The notes below the pieces were generated by a model. It saw only the letters and a program-made list of their open reading frames with translations, did not search any database and was not told the DNA's origin. Both the position numbers and the translations under genes were made by a program. A DNA stretch of 64,000 bases from NCBI GenBank assembly GCA_024364735.1, contig JAGFNQ010001184.1, positions 1-64,000 of the forward strand. Direction: 5' to 3'. Positions 1 to 10,162 of the stretch are shown here, piece by piece. Each line of letters begins with the position of its first letter. Position 1 is the first letter of the stretch. This stretch comes from Boesenbergia rotunda. Lineage: Eukaryota; Streptophyta; Magnoliopsida; Zingiberales; Zingiberaceae.

Positions 1-2
1 CT

Positions 3-50
3 GAGTTCAGCTCACTAAGAAGGCAGTTAGGGTTATGCTTAGTAGAATAG
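3..50 (+). CDS. Copia E1 pol, last codons of RNase H (partial)
   Basis: The 16 codons before the TAG at 48-50 read EFSSLRRQLGLCLVE, which matches the C-terminus of the RNase H domain in copies B (ends 15293) and A (ends 4771). This is the end of the gag-pol polyprotein of a plus-strand copia element whose body lies left of the window. RNase H degrades the RNA strand of the RNA-DNA hybrid during reverse transcription. Only the tail is present, so nothing can be said about whether the rest was intact. Confidence 0.85.
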   Translation, partial: EFSSLRRQLGLCLVE

Positions 51-1345
51 GTTTAGTCTACTTCTGTTATTTTAAAAACTGCTTTACTTGATTTTCAAAA
101 TCTTTATTGCAATTTCAAAATCAATTTTTCGACTTAGTTTTTTTTATTAAAAACTATCCCCTTCAAAACTAGGGTTTTTCTTCGCAAATGGACTTAGCCT
201 AGGCCCTAACCCTAGAAACTGCATGCACCTATAGATCCAGAAGCCAGCATCTCACAAGCACCTTAGGGTACTTTTGAGTGATAACCTAGAATGGGTTGAG
301 ATGCTTAGGTCTTTGTCTTAATTCAAGATGCTTTAAGTCAGTGCATTTGCAGTAATTGGGGCACTAAATACAAATTGAACAGTAATCAGGTTAAGTGTCA
401 AGCATAGAAAATCTAACTTGAACAGAACACTTAACTTGACTAACTCCAGCGAAAACTACGGTCTATAACAGCTAGTAAGTAGCTAATTGGGTTAAACAGG
501 ACCCGAGCAAGATAATTCAAATTGATTTGGTCCAAGTTTATACCTTGAATTGGTTCAGTACAGCACATTATTCTTTTGCTATATTCTTATGCAATTGTTG
601 CTATATTACTTTGTTTTTTTTTGATATATGGCAAAGGGGGAGAGATTGGAAAGGAGAGAAGGGTTTTAAATTTTTTTTTAATTCAAAATTTTCTTTATCC
701 TTTCTTCAAAAAGTTGCCTTAAAAACTGTTTCAAATTACTTAATTTAAGTTGCTTAATCTAAGTTGCCTTAAAAACTATTTTTAAAACTGTTTCAACTTA
801 CTTAATCTAAGTTGTTTTCAAATTTTTTTTAAAAAATGGTGTCCAAGTACTTGACCTAAGTTGAGTTCAAAATTGTTAAGTACATGACCCAAGTTATTTT
901 CAAAAGTGTTTCTAAGTACTTAAACTTAAGCTATGTTCAAGATTTTTTTAAGTACTTATCTTAAATAGAAAAGTTTTTAAGTAAAAAGTTTCTAAAATAC
1001 AAAAGAGATTGAATTTTTTTTCTCAAAAATTCCTTTATTAGTAAAAACTTTAGAAGATTTTCTACTAAGTTATTGACTTGAAAATTTTTTCCAATGTATA
1101 AATTTTCCAAGTGCCCAGCCAAAATTATTTTTGGAAAATATTTTCTAAAACTTCTTTTGAAAAATGTTCTAAGTATTGAAAAATCAATTCCATTTTTTAG
1201 ACTTAGAAATTTTCAAACACTACGAACCTTTGAAAAACCTAGGGGGAGATTCTTTCCAGGGGAAGAAAACTAAACTGGTATTTCACCTGTTTTTGATTAA
1301 CTTAACTTTTTGAACTGGGTTGCCATAAATCAAAAGGGGGGAGAT
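51..1345 (+). mobile_element. Copia E1 3' non-coding region between pol and LTR
   Basis: There is no credible ORF. The region is homologous to the non-coding 3' regions of A (3393-4770, inverted), B (15294-16765) and I (60203-61181). It has a conserved proximal block (about 170-500), an internal purine-rich tract in a TATATGGCAAAGGGGGAGAGA context (about 627-648), an AT-rich stretch with repeated AAGTACTT-like words (about 780-1200), and the terminal polypurine tract. In SIRE-type elements this space may hold an envelope-like ORF; none is visible here. Confidence 0.85.
1331..1345 (+). other. Polypurine tract of copia E1
   Basis: CAAAAGGGGGGAGAT lies directly against the LTR start TGTTGG at 1346, the expected place for the plus-strand primer of reverse transcription. 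The same tract precedes the LTR in B (16751-16765) and, inverted, in A and I. Confidence 0.9.
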
Positions 1346-1984
1346 TGTTGGTGCAGACAACACCCAAGTCGAACCTTAGTTTTGATAATGGCAAAGGGTT
1401 CAAAAGTTAAGTATTATTTGTGATCTAATATGTTACTTGAGTATGCAGATTGAAGTCCTAGCGAAGGACTACTAGGCACCTAGCGAAGGACTGCTAGGCA
1501 TCGAAACCCTAAGACCTGGCGAAGGGCTGTTGGGCACCTAGCGAAGGGCTACTAGGAGTTGAAGACCTAGCGAAGGACTGCTAGGCACCAAGCGAAGGAC
1601 TGCTTGGTACCGAAGACCTGGCGAAGGATTGCTAGGCACCAGGCGAAGGACGGCTTGGTAACGAAGACCTGGCGAAGGACTGCTAGGCACCTGGCGAAGG
1701 ACTGCTGGGCAAAAGTCCAACCGGAGGAGCCGGTTGGCAACAGGTAAATTCTCCTGAGAGAAGTAGGTGAGGACGCGTTCCCCGTCGAGGGAACAGTAGG
1801 CGTCGGTTCAACCTAGGGTTCCATTTTAGAGACTCAAAGTCAGAACCAAGACAGCTACGGCTGTAAAATTCATTAACATTCTTGCTTTGTTGTGTTTTGA
1901 ACTAACCCTGGATGCAGGACCAAAGGAACAAGTTTCTGCACCGCTGAACGCCCCAAAGGAGAGGGGCAGCAGCTGGGCAGGGGC
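1346..1984 (+). repeat. Copia E1 3' LTR, U3 half
   Basis: It starts TGTTGGTGCAGACAACACC directly after the polypurine tract. It carries the hairpin array (about 1456-1740) and a segment ending at the GC-rich GGGCAGGGGCGCC. The DNA after about 1984 reads as an LTR continuation but matches element A's LTR better than E1's own displaced half at 21010-21775, so I end the E1 part here. The exact boundary lies inside GC-rich repeat and is uncertain by a few bases. Confidence 0.75.
1456..1740 (+). repeat. Hairpin minisatellite array in E1 LTR
   Basis: About ten imperfect copies of a unit of roughly 22 bp. Each can fold as a 5-6 bp stem around a loop like GAAGGACT, for example CCTAGC-GAAGGACT-GCTAGG at 1479-1498 and CCAAGC-GAAGGACT-GCTTGG near 1588-1607. 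Stem bases differ between copies but usually remain paired. The array ends with a perfect 8 bp stem CCAACCGG-AGGAG-CCGGTTGG near 1718-1738. The same array recurs in the LTRs of A, B, D, I and S2. Confidence 0.85.
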
Positions 1985-2752
1985 GCCCCGGAGGTCCCGG
2001 GCGCCCCCAAGGTGAAGGCAAGACAAGCTGAGCAAGTAACGCTTCGGAAGCTCACTGGGGCAGGCACCGTCAAGCTCCCGGGCACCCCCATGGTCCCGGG
2101 CACCCCGGATGCCTCAGCCGCCCTGGGTCCAAGTCACCGAAGCAAGTGGATTGAAGTTCAGCCGAGAAGCCTGTTGATCAAGTCAACCTGGGCGCCCCCT
2201 GTGTCCCGGGCACCCCTGTCAATCCTCGAGCCCGATCCTGGAGGGATAAGGGCTGACCGAGTTCAGGATGAAGGTTTGCGGATCGAGAGACACGTGGAGG
2301 GCGCCCCCAGCGTCCCGGGCGCCCCCAGGTGCACTATAAAAGGGGCTCGACCCCCAAGCCTTCCTAACACACTTTTCCAACGTCTCAACGCTCTTCGCTC
2401 AAGCGCTCTGCTCCAGAAACTTCTGATCTCGAGATACTAGCGCCGACGACAACCCTCCGCACCGAAGTACGATCCACATCGGGTGTCGGTAACGAAGAGT
2501 TTAATTATTGTTTTTACTGCACTATTATGGTACACATCGTTGTAAAAACTTTGCGCATTATAGAATTGCCCGCAGTAAACGGTCAAGGACCGTGGGCCTT
2601 GGAGTAGGAGCCGACCGCGACTCCGAACCAAGTAAAAAATCTTGTGTTCGCATTTGTTGTTTTAATTTCCACTGTGCATTCTCTAATTTTATAATCCGAA
2701 ACGGTTTTACGATATTCACCCCCCCCCTCTATCGTATTCTATCGATCCAACA
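1985..2752 (+). repeat. Flipped outer (R-U5) half of element A's 3' LTR
   Basis: This + oriented R-U5 half ends ATCGATCCAACA at 2752. Point by point it resembles the 5' LTR of minus-strand element A (19653-20422, reverse complement): shared details include CCGAAGCAAGTGGATTGAAG, the motif GTTGATCAAGTCAACCTGGG and GGATCGAGAGACACGTGG. The E1-derived half at 21010-21775 differs at these places. I therefore read it as A's outer LTR half, inverted. A TATA box (TATAAAAG, 2335-2342) and a GC-rich GGGCGCCC repeat zone lie within it. Confidence 0.7.
2335..2342 (+). promoter_or_regulatory. LTR TATA box
   Basis: TATAAAAG follows the GGGCGCCCCC repeats and precedes GGGGCTCGACCCCC, the usual U3 promoter position. 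Equivalent boxes: 9727-9735 and 17734-17742 (B), 20061-20068 minus (A), 21363-21370 (E1 right half), 25950-25958 (S2), 41574-41581 minus (D), 47349-47356 minus (I). Activity cannot be judged. Confidence 0.65.
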
Positions 2753-3392
2753 TGCCCTGCCTAACTACTGCCCCTCTCCTTTGAGGCGTTCTGAGCTGCA
2801 GAAACTCATTCCTTCGGTCCTGCATCCAAGGTTAGTTCCAAAACAACACAACAGCAAGAGTATTAGATAATTCTTACAGTCGTAGCTGTCTTGGTTCTGA
2901 CTTTGGGTCTCCCAAATGGAACCCTAGGTTGAAGCGACGCCTACTATTCTCTCGACGGGGAGCGCGTCCTCACCTACTCCTCTCAGGAGAATTTACCTGT
3001 TGCCAACCGGCTCCTCCGGTTGGACTTTTGCCCAGCAGTCCTTCGACAGGCGCCTAGCAGTCCTTCGCCAGGTCTTTGTTACCAAGAAGTCCTTCGCCTG
3101 GGGCCTAGAAATCCTTCTCCAAGTCTTCGTTACCAAGCAGTCCTTCGCCTGGTGCCTAGCATTCCTTCGCTAGGTCTTCGACTGCTAGCAGCCCTTCGCT
3201 AGGTGCCCAGCAGCCCTTCGCTAGGTCTTAGGGTTTCGATGCCTAGCGGTCCTTCGCTAGGTGCCTAGCAGTCCTTCGCTAGGACTTCAATCTGTACACT
3301 TAAGTAACATGTTAGATAAAAATAACATCTTAACTTTTGAACCCTTTGCCATTATCAAAACCCATGTTCAACTTGGGTGTTGTCTGCACCAA
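2753..3392 (-). repeat. Copia A 3' LTR, U3 half (minus strand)
   Basis: This is the reverse complement of an LTR U3 region, ending CTGCACCAACA at 3392 next to an inverted polypurine tract. It contains the hairpin array in reverse complement (about 3020-3290). Its left edge, TGCCC at 2753-2757, is the reverse complement of GGGCA and pairs (one CpG-type change) with GGGCG at 21010-21014, read as the target-site duplication made when A inserted into E1's LTR. Confidence 0.8.
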
Positions 3393-3411
3393 CAATCTCC
3401 CCCTTTTTGAT
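3393..3411 (-). other. Polypurine tract of copia A
   Basis: ATCTCCCCCTTTTTGATTT on the plus strand is the complement of AAATCAAAAAGGGGGAGAT and touches the LTR terminus at 3392, giving the minus orientation of A. Confidence 0.9.
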
Positions 3412-4770
3412 TTATGACAACCCGGTTTAAAAAGTTAAGTTAATAATAAACAGGTGAAACACCAGTTTAGTTTCCTCCCCTGGAAGGAATCTCCCCCTAG
3501 GTTTTTCAAAGGTTTGTGGGGTTTGAAAAATTTCTAAGTCTAAAAATGGAATTGATTTTTCAACACTTAGACCATTTTTCAAAAGATGTTTTAGAAAATA
3601 TTTTCCAAAAAATTTAGTTGGGCACTTGGAAAATTGATTCTTAGAACCTTTACACTTAGAAAAATTTTTAAGTCAATAACTTAGAAAGTTTTCTAAACAT
3701 CTTATAAAGTTTTTATTACAAAAAAATTGAAAAAAAATTTCAATCTCTTTAGTACTTTAAAAACTTTATACTTAGAGACTTTTCTATTAGAGAAGTTTAA
3801 AAATAAGTACTTAGAGAAAAAACATCTTAGGTCAGGTACTTAGACACAGTTTTTGAAAACAGCTCAGGTCAAGTATTTGAAAACAGCTCCGGTCAAGTAC
3901 TTTAAAGACAGCTCTGGTCAAGTACTTAGAAATAGTTCAGGTCAGGTATTTGGAAAACAGCTCAGGTCAAGTACTTAGAAACAGTTTTATGAAAACAGCT
4001 TAGATTAAGTATTTTGAAAACAGCTCAGGTCAAGTACTTAGAAATAGTTTTTTGAAACCAGCTTAGATGATTTTACTTTTTGAAGAAAGGATAAAGTTTT
4101 GAAAATTTTTTAATTTTGAAAAAATTAATAAAATTTAATTTTCAAATCTTCACTCCTTTCCAATCTCTCCCCCTTTGCCATATATCAAAAGAAACAAAGC
4201 AATATAGCAAAAAAATCAAAAAAATTGCATAAGAATATAGCAAAAGAATAATGTGTTCTACTGAACCAATTCAAGGTATAAATTTGGACCAAATCAATTT
4301 GAATTATTTCACTCGGGTCCTGTCTAACCCAATTAGCTACTTACTAACTGTTATAAACAGTAATTTTTGCTAGGGTTAGTCAAGTTAAGTGTTTTGTTCA
4401 AGTTAGATTTTCTAAGCTTGACACTTAACCTGATTACTGTTTAATTTATATTTAGTGCCCCAATTACTGTAGATGCACTGACTTAAAGCATCTTGAATTA
4501 AGGCAAAGACCTAAGCATCTCAACCCATTCTAGGTTATCAGTCAAAAGTACCCTAAGGTGCTTGTGAGATGCTGGCTTCTAGATCTATAGGTGCATGCAG
4601 TTCTAGGGTTAGGGCCTAAGCTAATTCCATCTGCGAAAAAGCCTTAGTTTTGAAGGGGGTAATTTTTCTTAAGAAAAACTAATTCGAAAAATAATTTTGT
4701 AAATTAAGGAGAAACTGATTTTCAAATCAAGTAATAAAACAGTCTTAAGAATAACAGAAGTAGACTAAAC
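3393..4770 (-). mobile_element. Copia A 3' non-coding region
   Basis: Homologous in inverted orientation to 51-1345. Notable parts are repeats of the type GGTCAAGTACTTAGAAACAG (about 3830-4060) containing the palindrome AAGTACTT, a second purine tract (complement at 4161-4186, TCTCTCCCCCTTTGCCATATATC), and the conserved block 4430-4640. No ORF is supported. Confidence 0.85.
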
Positions 4771-5490
4771 CTATTCTACTAAGCATAACCCTAACTGCTT
4801 TCTTAGTGAGCTGAACTCAGACTCAGGTAGGGGTTTGGTGAATATGTCAGCTAAGTTAGATTTAGAGTCTACATGCTTAAGGACTATCTCACCCCTGGCT
4901 ACGTGATCTCTTACACAGTGGTGTTTGACTTCTATGTGTTTAGTTCTGGAGTGTTGGATTGGATTCTTAGTTAGGTTAATTGAGCTTATATTATCAACGT
5001 AGACCTGAGTTTGAGTGTAGTTAAGCTGGAAGTCTTTGAGGGTGTACATCATCCATAAGAGTTGTGCTACACACTCTCCCAAAGCTACATACTCAGCTTC
5101 AGTTGTGGATAGAGCTACACAGTGTTGTTTTCTGCTGCACCAACTTACTAGACTATTTCCTAACAGTTGACAGCTTCCACTTGTGCTCTTTCTATCTAAT
5201 TTACAACCAGCGTAGTCAGAATCCGAATATCCTGACAAGTCAAAGGTTGAGGTCCTAGGATACCAAATCCCTACATTTAGGGTGCCCTTAACATATCTTA
5301 GTATTCTTTTTAGAGCTGCTAAGTGCGTTTCCTTAGCACAGGTTTGGTATCTAGCATACATTCCTACAGTAAAAAGGATATCAGGTCTGCTGGCTGTAAG
5401 GTACAGTAAACTTCCAATCATACTTCTATAGAGTTTAAGGTCTACTGGTTTACCATCATGGTCACTATCTATTTTTACATTTGTGGTCAT
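4771..5490 (-). CDS. Copia A pol, RNase H domain (3' part of broken pol)
   Basis: An open stretch of 239 codons. It contains KLYRSMIGSLLYLTASRPDI, the segment linking RT to RNase H in plant copia elements, then the RNase H signature regions SGYSDSDYAGC, STTEAEYVAL, YVDNISSINL, SRTKHIEVKHH and ADIFTKPLPESEF. RNase H removes template RNA after minus-strand synthesis. Upstream the RT is broken, so this is a domain inside a dead polyprotein, not an independent gene; the internal Met is not a true start. It is about as long as the matching part of B, from which it differs by scattered substitutions. Confidence 0.85.
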   Translation of the reverse strand: MTTNVKIDSDHDGKPVDLKLYRSMIGSLLYLTASRPDILFTVGMYARYQTCAKETHLAALKRILRYVKGTLNVGIWYPRTSTFDLSGYSDSDYAGCKLDRKSTSGSCQLLGNSLVSWCSRKQHCVALSTTEAEYVALGECVAQLLWMMYTLKDFQLNYTQTQVYVDNISSINLTKNPIQHSRTKHIEVKHHCVRDHVARGEIVLKHVDSKSNLADIFTKPLPESEFSSLRKQLGLCLVE

Positions 5491-7840
5491 GGGGGTACTT
5501 ATGCTTTAGAGTTATACTTTTAAATTTTTTATTAATCCTTACATATTTGGATTGATGATATAGTTTCCATCCCTAGTTTGTTTAATTTGTAACCTAGAAA
5601 GAAGTTGAGCTACAACTAAGCTCATTTCAAATTCATTTCCATTATTTTACAATTCTTTTAGAAGTTTAGTTGTGGACCAAAATTTGTCATCGACGTAGAT
5701 TTGGGCATAAAATTTCTTTTCTAAGGTCTTAATAAATAGGTTGAGTCATTTGTCTTGTTAAATTCTTTAGAAATTAGGTAGGTTGATAAGCGTTCATACC
5801 AGGCCCTAGGTGCTTGTTTTAGTCCATAAAGTGCTTTCGTGAGTTTGTAACATGGTCAGGTCTTTCTAAGTCCTCAAAACCAGGGGTTGTCCTACATAAA
5901 CTTCTTCCTTAATAAATCTATTTAGAAAAGCTGACTTTACATCCATTTGGTAGAGTTTAAATCCTTTATGGGATGCAAAGGCTAACAACATCCTAATGGA
6001 CTCAAGTATAGCTACTGGGGCATAGGTTTCATCATAATCTAACCCTTCTACTTGACTGAATCCTTTAGCTACTAAGTGGGCTTTGTTTCTCACTATTTCT
6101 CCTTAATCATTTAGCTTATTCCTAAACACCCACTTAGTATCAATAATGGATTTGCCCTCAGGTTTAGGTGCTAGTTCCCAGACTTAGTTCCTCTCAAACT
6201 GGGCTAATTCTTCTTGCATAGCTAAGATCCAATCAGGATCAGGTAAGGCTTCTTCTATAGTCTTAGGTTTAATTTTTGAAATCATTGGAATTGACTAAGG
6301 TTTCTATAGGGACTAGTCTGACTCTAAGTTGGATCCCCACAATCTGATCAGTTGGGTGATGAGTCTGGATTTCTTATTTTTTAGAACTTGGTTCACCTCA
6401 GGTCCGGCTGGTCGGTTTGGTTCAGTATTGGTTAACTACTTGGGTTGGTTCAATTGTGGTTCAATTGTCTCAATAGTTGGTTCAATATTTAGTTCATTTA
6501 GGGGTTTAATTAAAGGTTTAACAGTTTGTTCATTATCTTTCAGTATTTGATGAATTTAGATCTGTATTATCAGATTTTGAGTTAATTCTTCATCAAATAT
6601 CAGATTTATTGTTTCTTTAATTTTCTTAGTTTGTTTATTGTAAACCCTATAGGCTCTACTTGTTGTTGAATATCCTAAGAAGATGCCTGTTGACTTAGAC
6701 TGGAATTTACCTAGTAGTCCTTGGTGTTTAGGATATGGACTTTGCACCCAAAGACCCTTAGGTAATGTAGGTTTGGAAGTCTATGGTAGTATAATTCATA
6801 TGGTGTTTTATTGTGTCATTTGTTAATTAGTACCCTATTTTAGATGTAGCAAGCCGTACTAATTGCTTCTGCCCAATATTGGTTAGCTAGGTTGAATTCA
6901 TTGAGCATAGCCCTAGCGGCTTCCTGTAGGGTTCTATTTTTCCTTTCAACTATCCCATTTTGCTGAGGGGTTCTAGGACACGAAAATTCGTGTATATACC
7001 CATTTACCTTACAAAACTCCTCGAATCGTTGATTTTCAAACTCTCCCCCGTGGTCACTCCTAAGTCTTTTGATTTTGGTATCGTTTTGATTTTCAATTAA
7101 CTTACAAAAATTATTAAATAAATTTAGGGTTTCATCTTTGGTCTTTAGAAACCTAACCCAGGTAAACCTAGAGTAATCATCAACTATTACTAAGCAGTAC
7201 CGGTTTCCGCTTAGTGACTTGGCTCCATGTGAATCAAATAGGTCAAGGTGCAGGAGCTCAAGTGTGGTTTGAGTTAGATCAGACTGAATTAGTTTGTGAT
7301 TAGACCTGGTTTGTTTACCTTGATTACATGATTTACATATTAAGTTTTCATGGTTTTTAATTTTAGAGATACCTTTAATTAGGCCAAGTTGGGTGATTTT
7401 TGAATTATTCTCAAATTAGTGTGACCTAATCTCCTATGCCAGAGGTTTGATTGTTCTAACTGAGTTAACATGCATTTAGGTACTAGTGGTAGGTTTATGG
7501 TGTAAACATTTTTTTCTTAGACCCTTAAGCATGATTTCAGAGTCTTGCAAGTTTCTAATCAGGCAGTTGAGTTGGTAAGGTAACTATATAACCAGTATCA
7601 CACAATTGACTTATGCTAAGCAAGTTAAATTTAAAATCATTAACCAAAAGAACCTTTTAATAACAAAGTTAGATTTTAGTTCAATGTTACCTGACCCAAT
7701 CACCTTGAGTGTAGCATTGTTGCCAAATGCTACTGAGCTTAGGTTTTTGAACTTGAGTTTGGTGAATTTCAATTTATCCCCAGTCATGTGTCTGGAGCAC
7801 CCGCTATCCAACATCCATTGGTCCAAATCTTTATGTTCCT
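5491..7840 (-). pseudogene. Copia A pol: protease, integrase and RT remnants
   Basis: Reading right to left, WMLDSGCSRHMTGD (about 7785-7826) is the region holding the copia protease DSG triad. Then comes a stop-riddled integrase whose core end is still legible as PRTPQQNGIVERKNR (about 6930-6985), with the catalytic Glu region. Next are FQSKSTGIFLGYSTTSRAYR (about 6655-6720) and RT palm segments VEGLDYDETYAPVA and YQMDVKSAFLN (5866-6093). Frameshifts and stops separate these pieces, and around 5500-5860 the RT is too damaged for its YxDD region to be read confidently. The protease, integrase and RT cannot be made from this copy. Confidence 0.85.
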
Positions 7841-8484
7841 ACACATAAAGAGTTTTGTTGATTTGGATCTAATTAGAATCAGGAATAGCCTAAATTGATT
7901 TTCACAACCTAGTCTGTCTCACCCAATCTAGAGTTGTCAATCACGTTGCCTTAGGGGTTTTTGTGAGACAGGTTTTGGATAGATAGAATTATTTTGAAAA
8001 ATCATGATTTATTTTGAAATAGAGTGTTTGAATCTACAATTAACTGAAAATTTGTGTTAGATTTGAATTTGATAAAGAGTAATTTGAATTTAAATATCAA
8101 AAATTGGCTTCCAGGTCTTGGCGAGGCACTAGACCTTCTTTGGCCGTAGCCTTATTGGATCATCAACCCTTTCCTTGACAAAGCCTTTTAATGAAATTTC
8201 ATTTTCAAAATTACTTTTTGAAAAATTCTGGTCTAACTAGTTTGGGTCTTGGATCGGTAGCTTCGGCTAGTTTCACCAGCCTATGGAGACCAAGTAGAGT
8301 ATACTTGACCTTATTAGAAGAGGCTTCCCTAACGCACTATCATCTCACCGCCACCCAATACTAGGTTGTTCAAATTTTAGTTAATTGGTTCAGTCCTTAA
8401 ACTAACCAGTCCTAAGTCTAAGCATGGTAAATTGTAGAAATTAAATAGACAAGCAATCATGCAGATTAAAACAAGAATAGAAAT
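7841..8484 (-). mobile_element. Copia A gag-pol spacer
   Basis: Some 640 bases without a sustained frame between the gag stop and the protease. Homologous to B 12047-12646, for example at GGTTGATGATCCAATAAGGC. Its conservation between two diverged copies suggests it belongs to the element family and is not a later insertion. See the findings for a possible splicing role. Confidence 0.7.
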
Positions 8485-8823
8485 TTATCTAACTATGAAT
8501 ATTGTTTTTAATTTGGCTCCTCCTGAACTAAAGCCACGATAATGGTTCGGCAAGATGTGAATCTTGTCCTTGGGGATCCAATACTGATTTGATCCAGTTT
8601 GATTGTTCAGGCACAGTTTGGGTACCCATGCCTGAATTTTAGGTCTGGAGTGATTCAGTACAACATAGTATGATCTTTGTCTAGACTTGGTTCTATAGCC
8701 TAATCCGGATCGATTTAGAACCGACTTCTGTTTTCCAAGGATCATGTCAAGACCCTTGGAACCAGAAGTGAATCATTCTGAGGTTGCTCTAAGGTCCTTA
8801 ACTTGAGTTTTCAAGGAGGAGTT
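8485..8823 (-). pseudogene. Copia A gag, C-terminal part
   Basis: Continues the gag begun at 19427-18138 after removal of B. It contains GSKGLDMILGKQKSVLN, SGLGYRTKSR and NQYWIPKDKIHILPN, the conserved stretch that follows the gag coiled coil in this family (B 11770-12046), and ends at a stop at 8485-8487. The first bases next to B encode NSSLKTQ, which in B follows the segment absent at the 18138 junction. A stop (TGA or TCA complement near 8790) lies upstream of the open part, so the reading is broken. Confidence 0.75.
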
Positions 8824-10148
8824 TGTTGGTGCAGAAAGCACCAAAGTCAAACCTGTGTTTTGATAATGGCAACAGGGTTCAAAAGATAAGTCTTACTTGT
8901 TATCTAACATGTCACTTGAGTGTGCAGAGTAAAAAGCCCTAGCGAAGGACTGCTAGGCACTGGGGAAGGAATGCCAGAGTGAAAAGCCCTAGCGAAGGAC
9001 TGTTAGGCACTGGCGAAGGAATGCCAGGATGAAAAGCCCTAGCGAAGGACTGCTAGGCGCCAGGCGAAGGACAGCTTGGGACTGAAGCCCTAGCGAAGGA
9101 ATGCTAGGCACCGGGCGAAGGACAGCTTGGCATCTAAGACCTGGCAAAGGACCGCCAGGCAAAAGTCCAACCAAAGGAGCGGTTGACATCAGGTACATTC
9201 TCCCGAGAGGAGTAGGTGAGGACGCGTTCCCCGTCGAGGGAACAGTAGGCGTCGGTTCGACCTAGGGTTCCATTTTGGAGACCCAAAGTCAGAACCAAGA
9301 CAGCTAAGGCTGTATAAACTAATATTTTATTATGTGTTTTGGACTAACCCTGGATGCAGGACTGAAGGAACGTATGTCTGCAGCTCAGAGAGCCTCAAAG
9401 GAATGAGGCAACAGCTGACCAGGGCGCCCGGAGTGTCCCGGGCGCCCCCAAGGTGAACACAAAACACAAGTTGCAAAAACAGGCTTCGATAGCTCATCTC
9501 CCGGGCGCCCCCATGCTCCCGGGCGCCCCCAAGCGCAAGCCTTCGAAGCAAGCCCCAACGAAGCCGAGGGATAAGATTTGACCCGGTCAACCCGGGTGCC
9601 CCCAGCGTCCCGGGCGCCCAGTCAACATTTGATCCCGAAGTTGAAGGGATCAGACGCTGACCGAGACCGAGCCGGATCAGGCGACACGTGGGGGGCGCCC
9701 CCGACGTCCCGGGCGCCCCCAGGCCCTATATAAAGGGCCCTCGACCCCAAGCTTCTAACAACACTTTCAATCAACGCTTCTACGCTCTTCTGCTCTCGCG
9801 CCTTGCTCCGGAAACCTCCCAACTCGAGCCGACGACGTCCCGCTGCTCCGAAAAAGACAACCTACATCGGACGTTGGTAAAAGAAGAGTTTTTCTTTTTT
9901 GTTAAGTTTACTGCACTTATTCTGTAATCCATATTTGTAAACTGATTTTACGCCTCATATAGAATTGTCCAAAGTAAACGATCAACGATCGTGGGCCTTG
10001 GAGTAGGAGTCGACCTAGGCTCCGAACCAAGTAAAAAATTACTGTGTTTGCGTGTTTACTTTTATCTTCCGCTGTGCAATTTCTCTTTACCTAAATCCGA
10101 ACGTTTTCCGTTATTCAGCCCCCCTCTATCGGTTCTCTCGATCTAACA
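8824..10148 (+). repeat. Copia B 5' LTR
   Basis: From TGTTGGTGCAGAAAGCACC to CTCGATCTAACA (1325 bp). It contains the hairpin array (about 8938-9190), GGGCGCCC repeats (about 9420-9720), a TATA box at 9727-9735 (TATATAAAG), and a U5 with a short inverted repeat ACGATC-AAC-GATCGT at 9979-9993. It is related to but clearly diverged from the A/E1 LTRs. Confidence 0.93.
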
Positions 10149-10150
10149 AG

Positions 10151-10162
10151 TGGTATCAGAGC
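10151..10162 (+). other. Primer binding site, initiator tRNA-Met (copia B)
   Basis: TGGTATCAGAGC begins two bases after the LTR end. It is the standard plant primer site complementary to the 3' end of initiator tRNA-Met, from which minus-strand DNA synthesis starts. Confidence 0.93.

Noticed and set aside
51..1345. Envelope-like gene expected in SIRE-type elements
   Set aside because: No copy of this region has an ORF above about 75 codons or any shared reading frame.
1346..2752. Ordinary intact 3' LTR of E1
   Set aside because: Its second half matches element A's LTR better than E1's displaced half at 21010-21775; treated as a chimera.
4771..5490. Independent gene starting at the Met at 5490
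   Set aside because: It is the RNase H part of a copia polyprotein; the Met is internal and upstream RT is present but broken.
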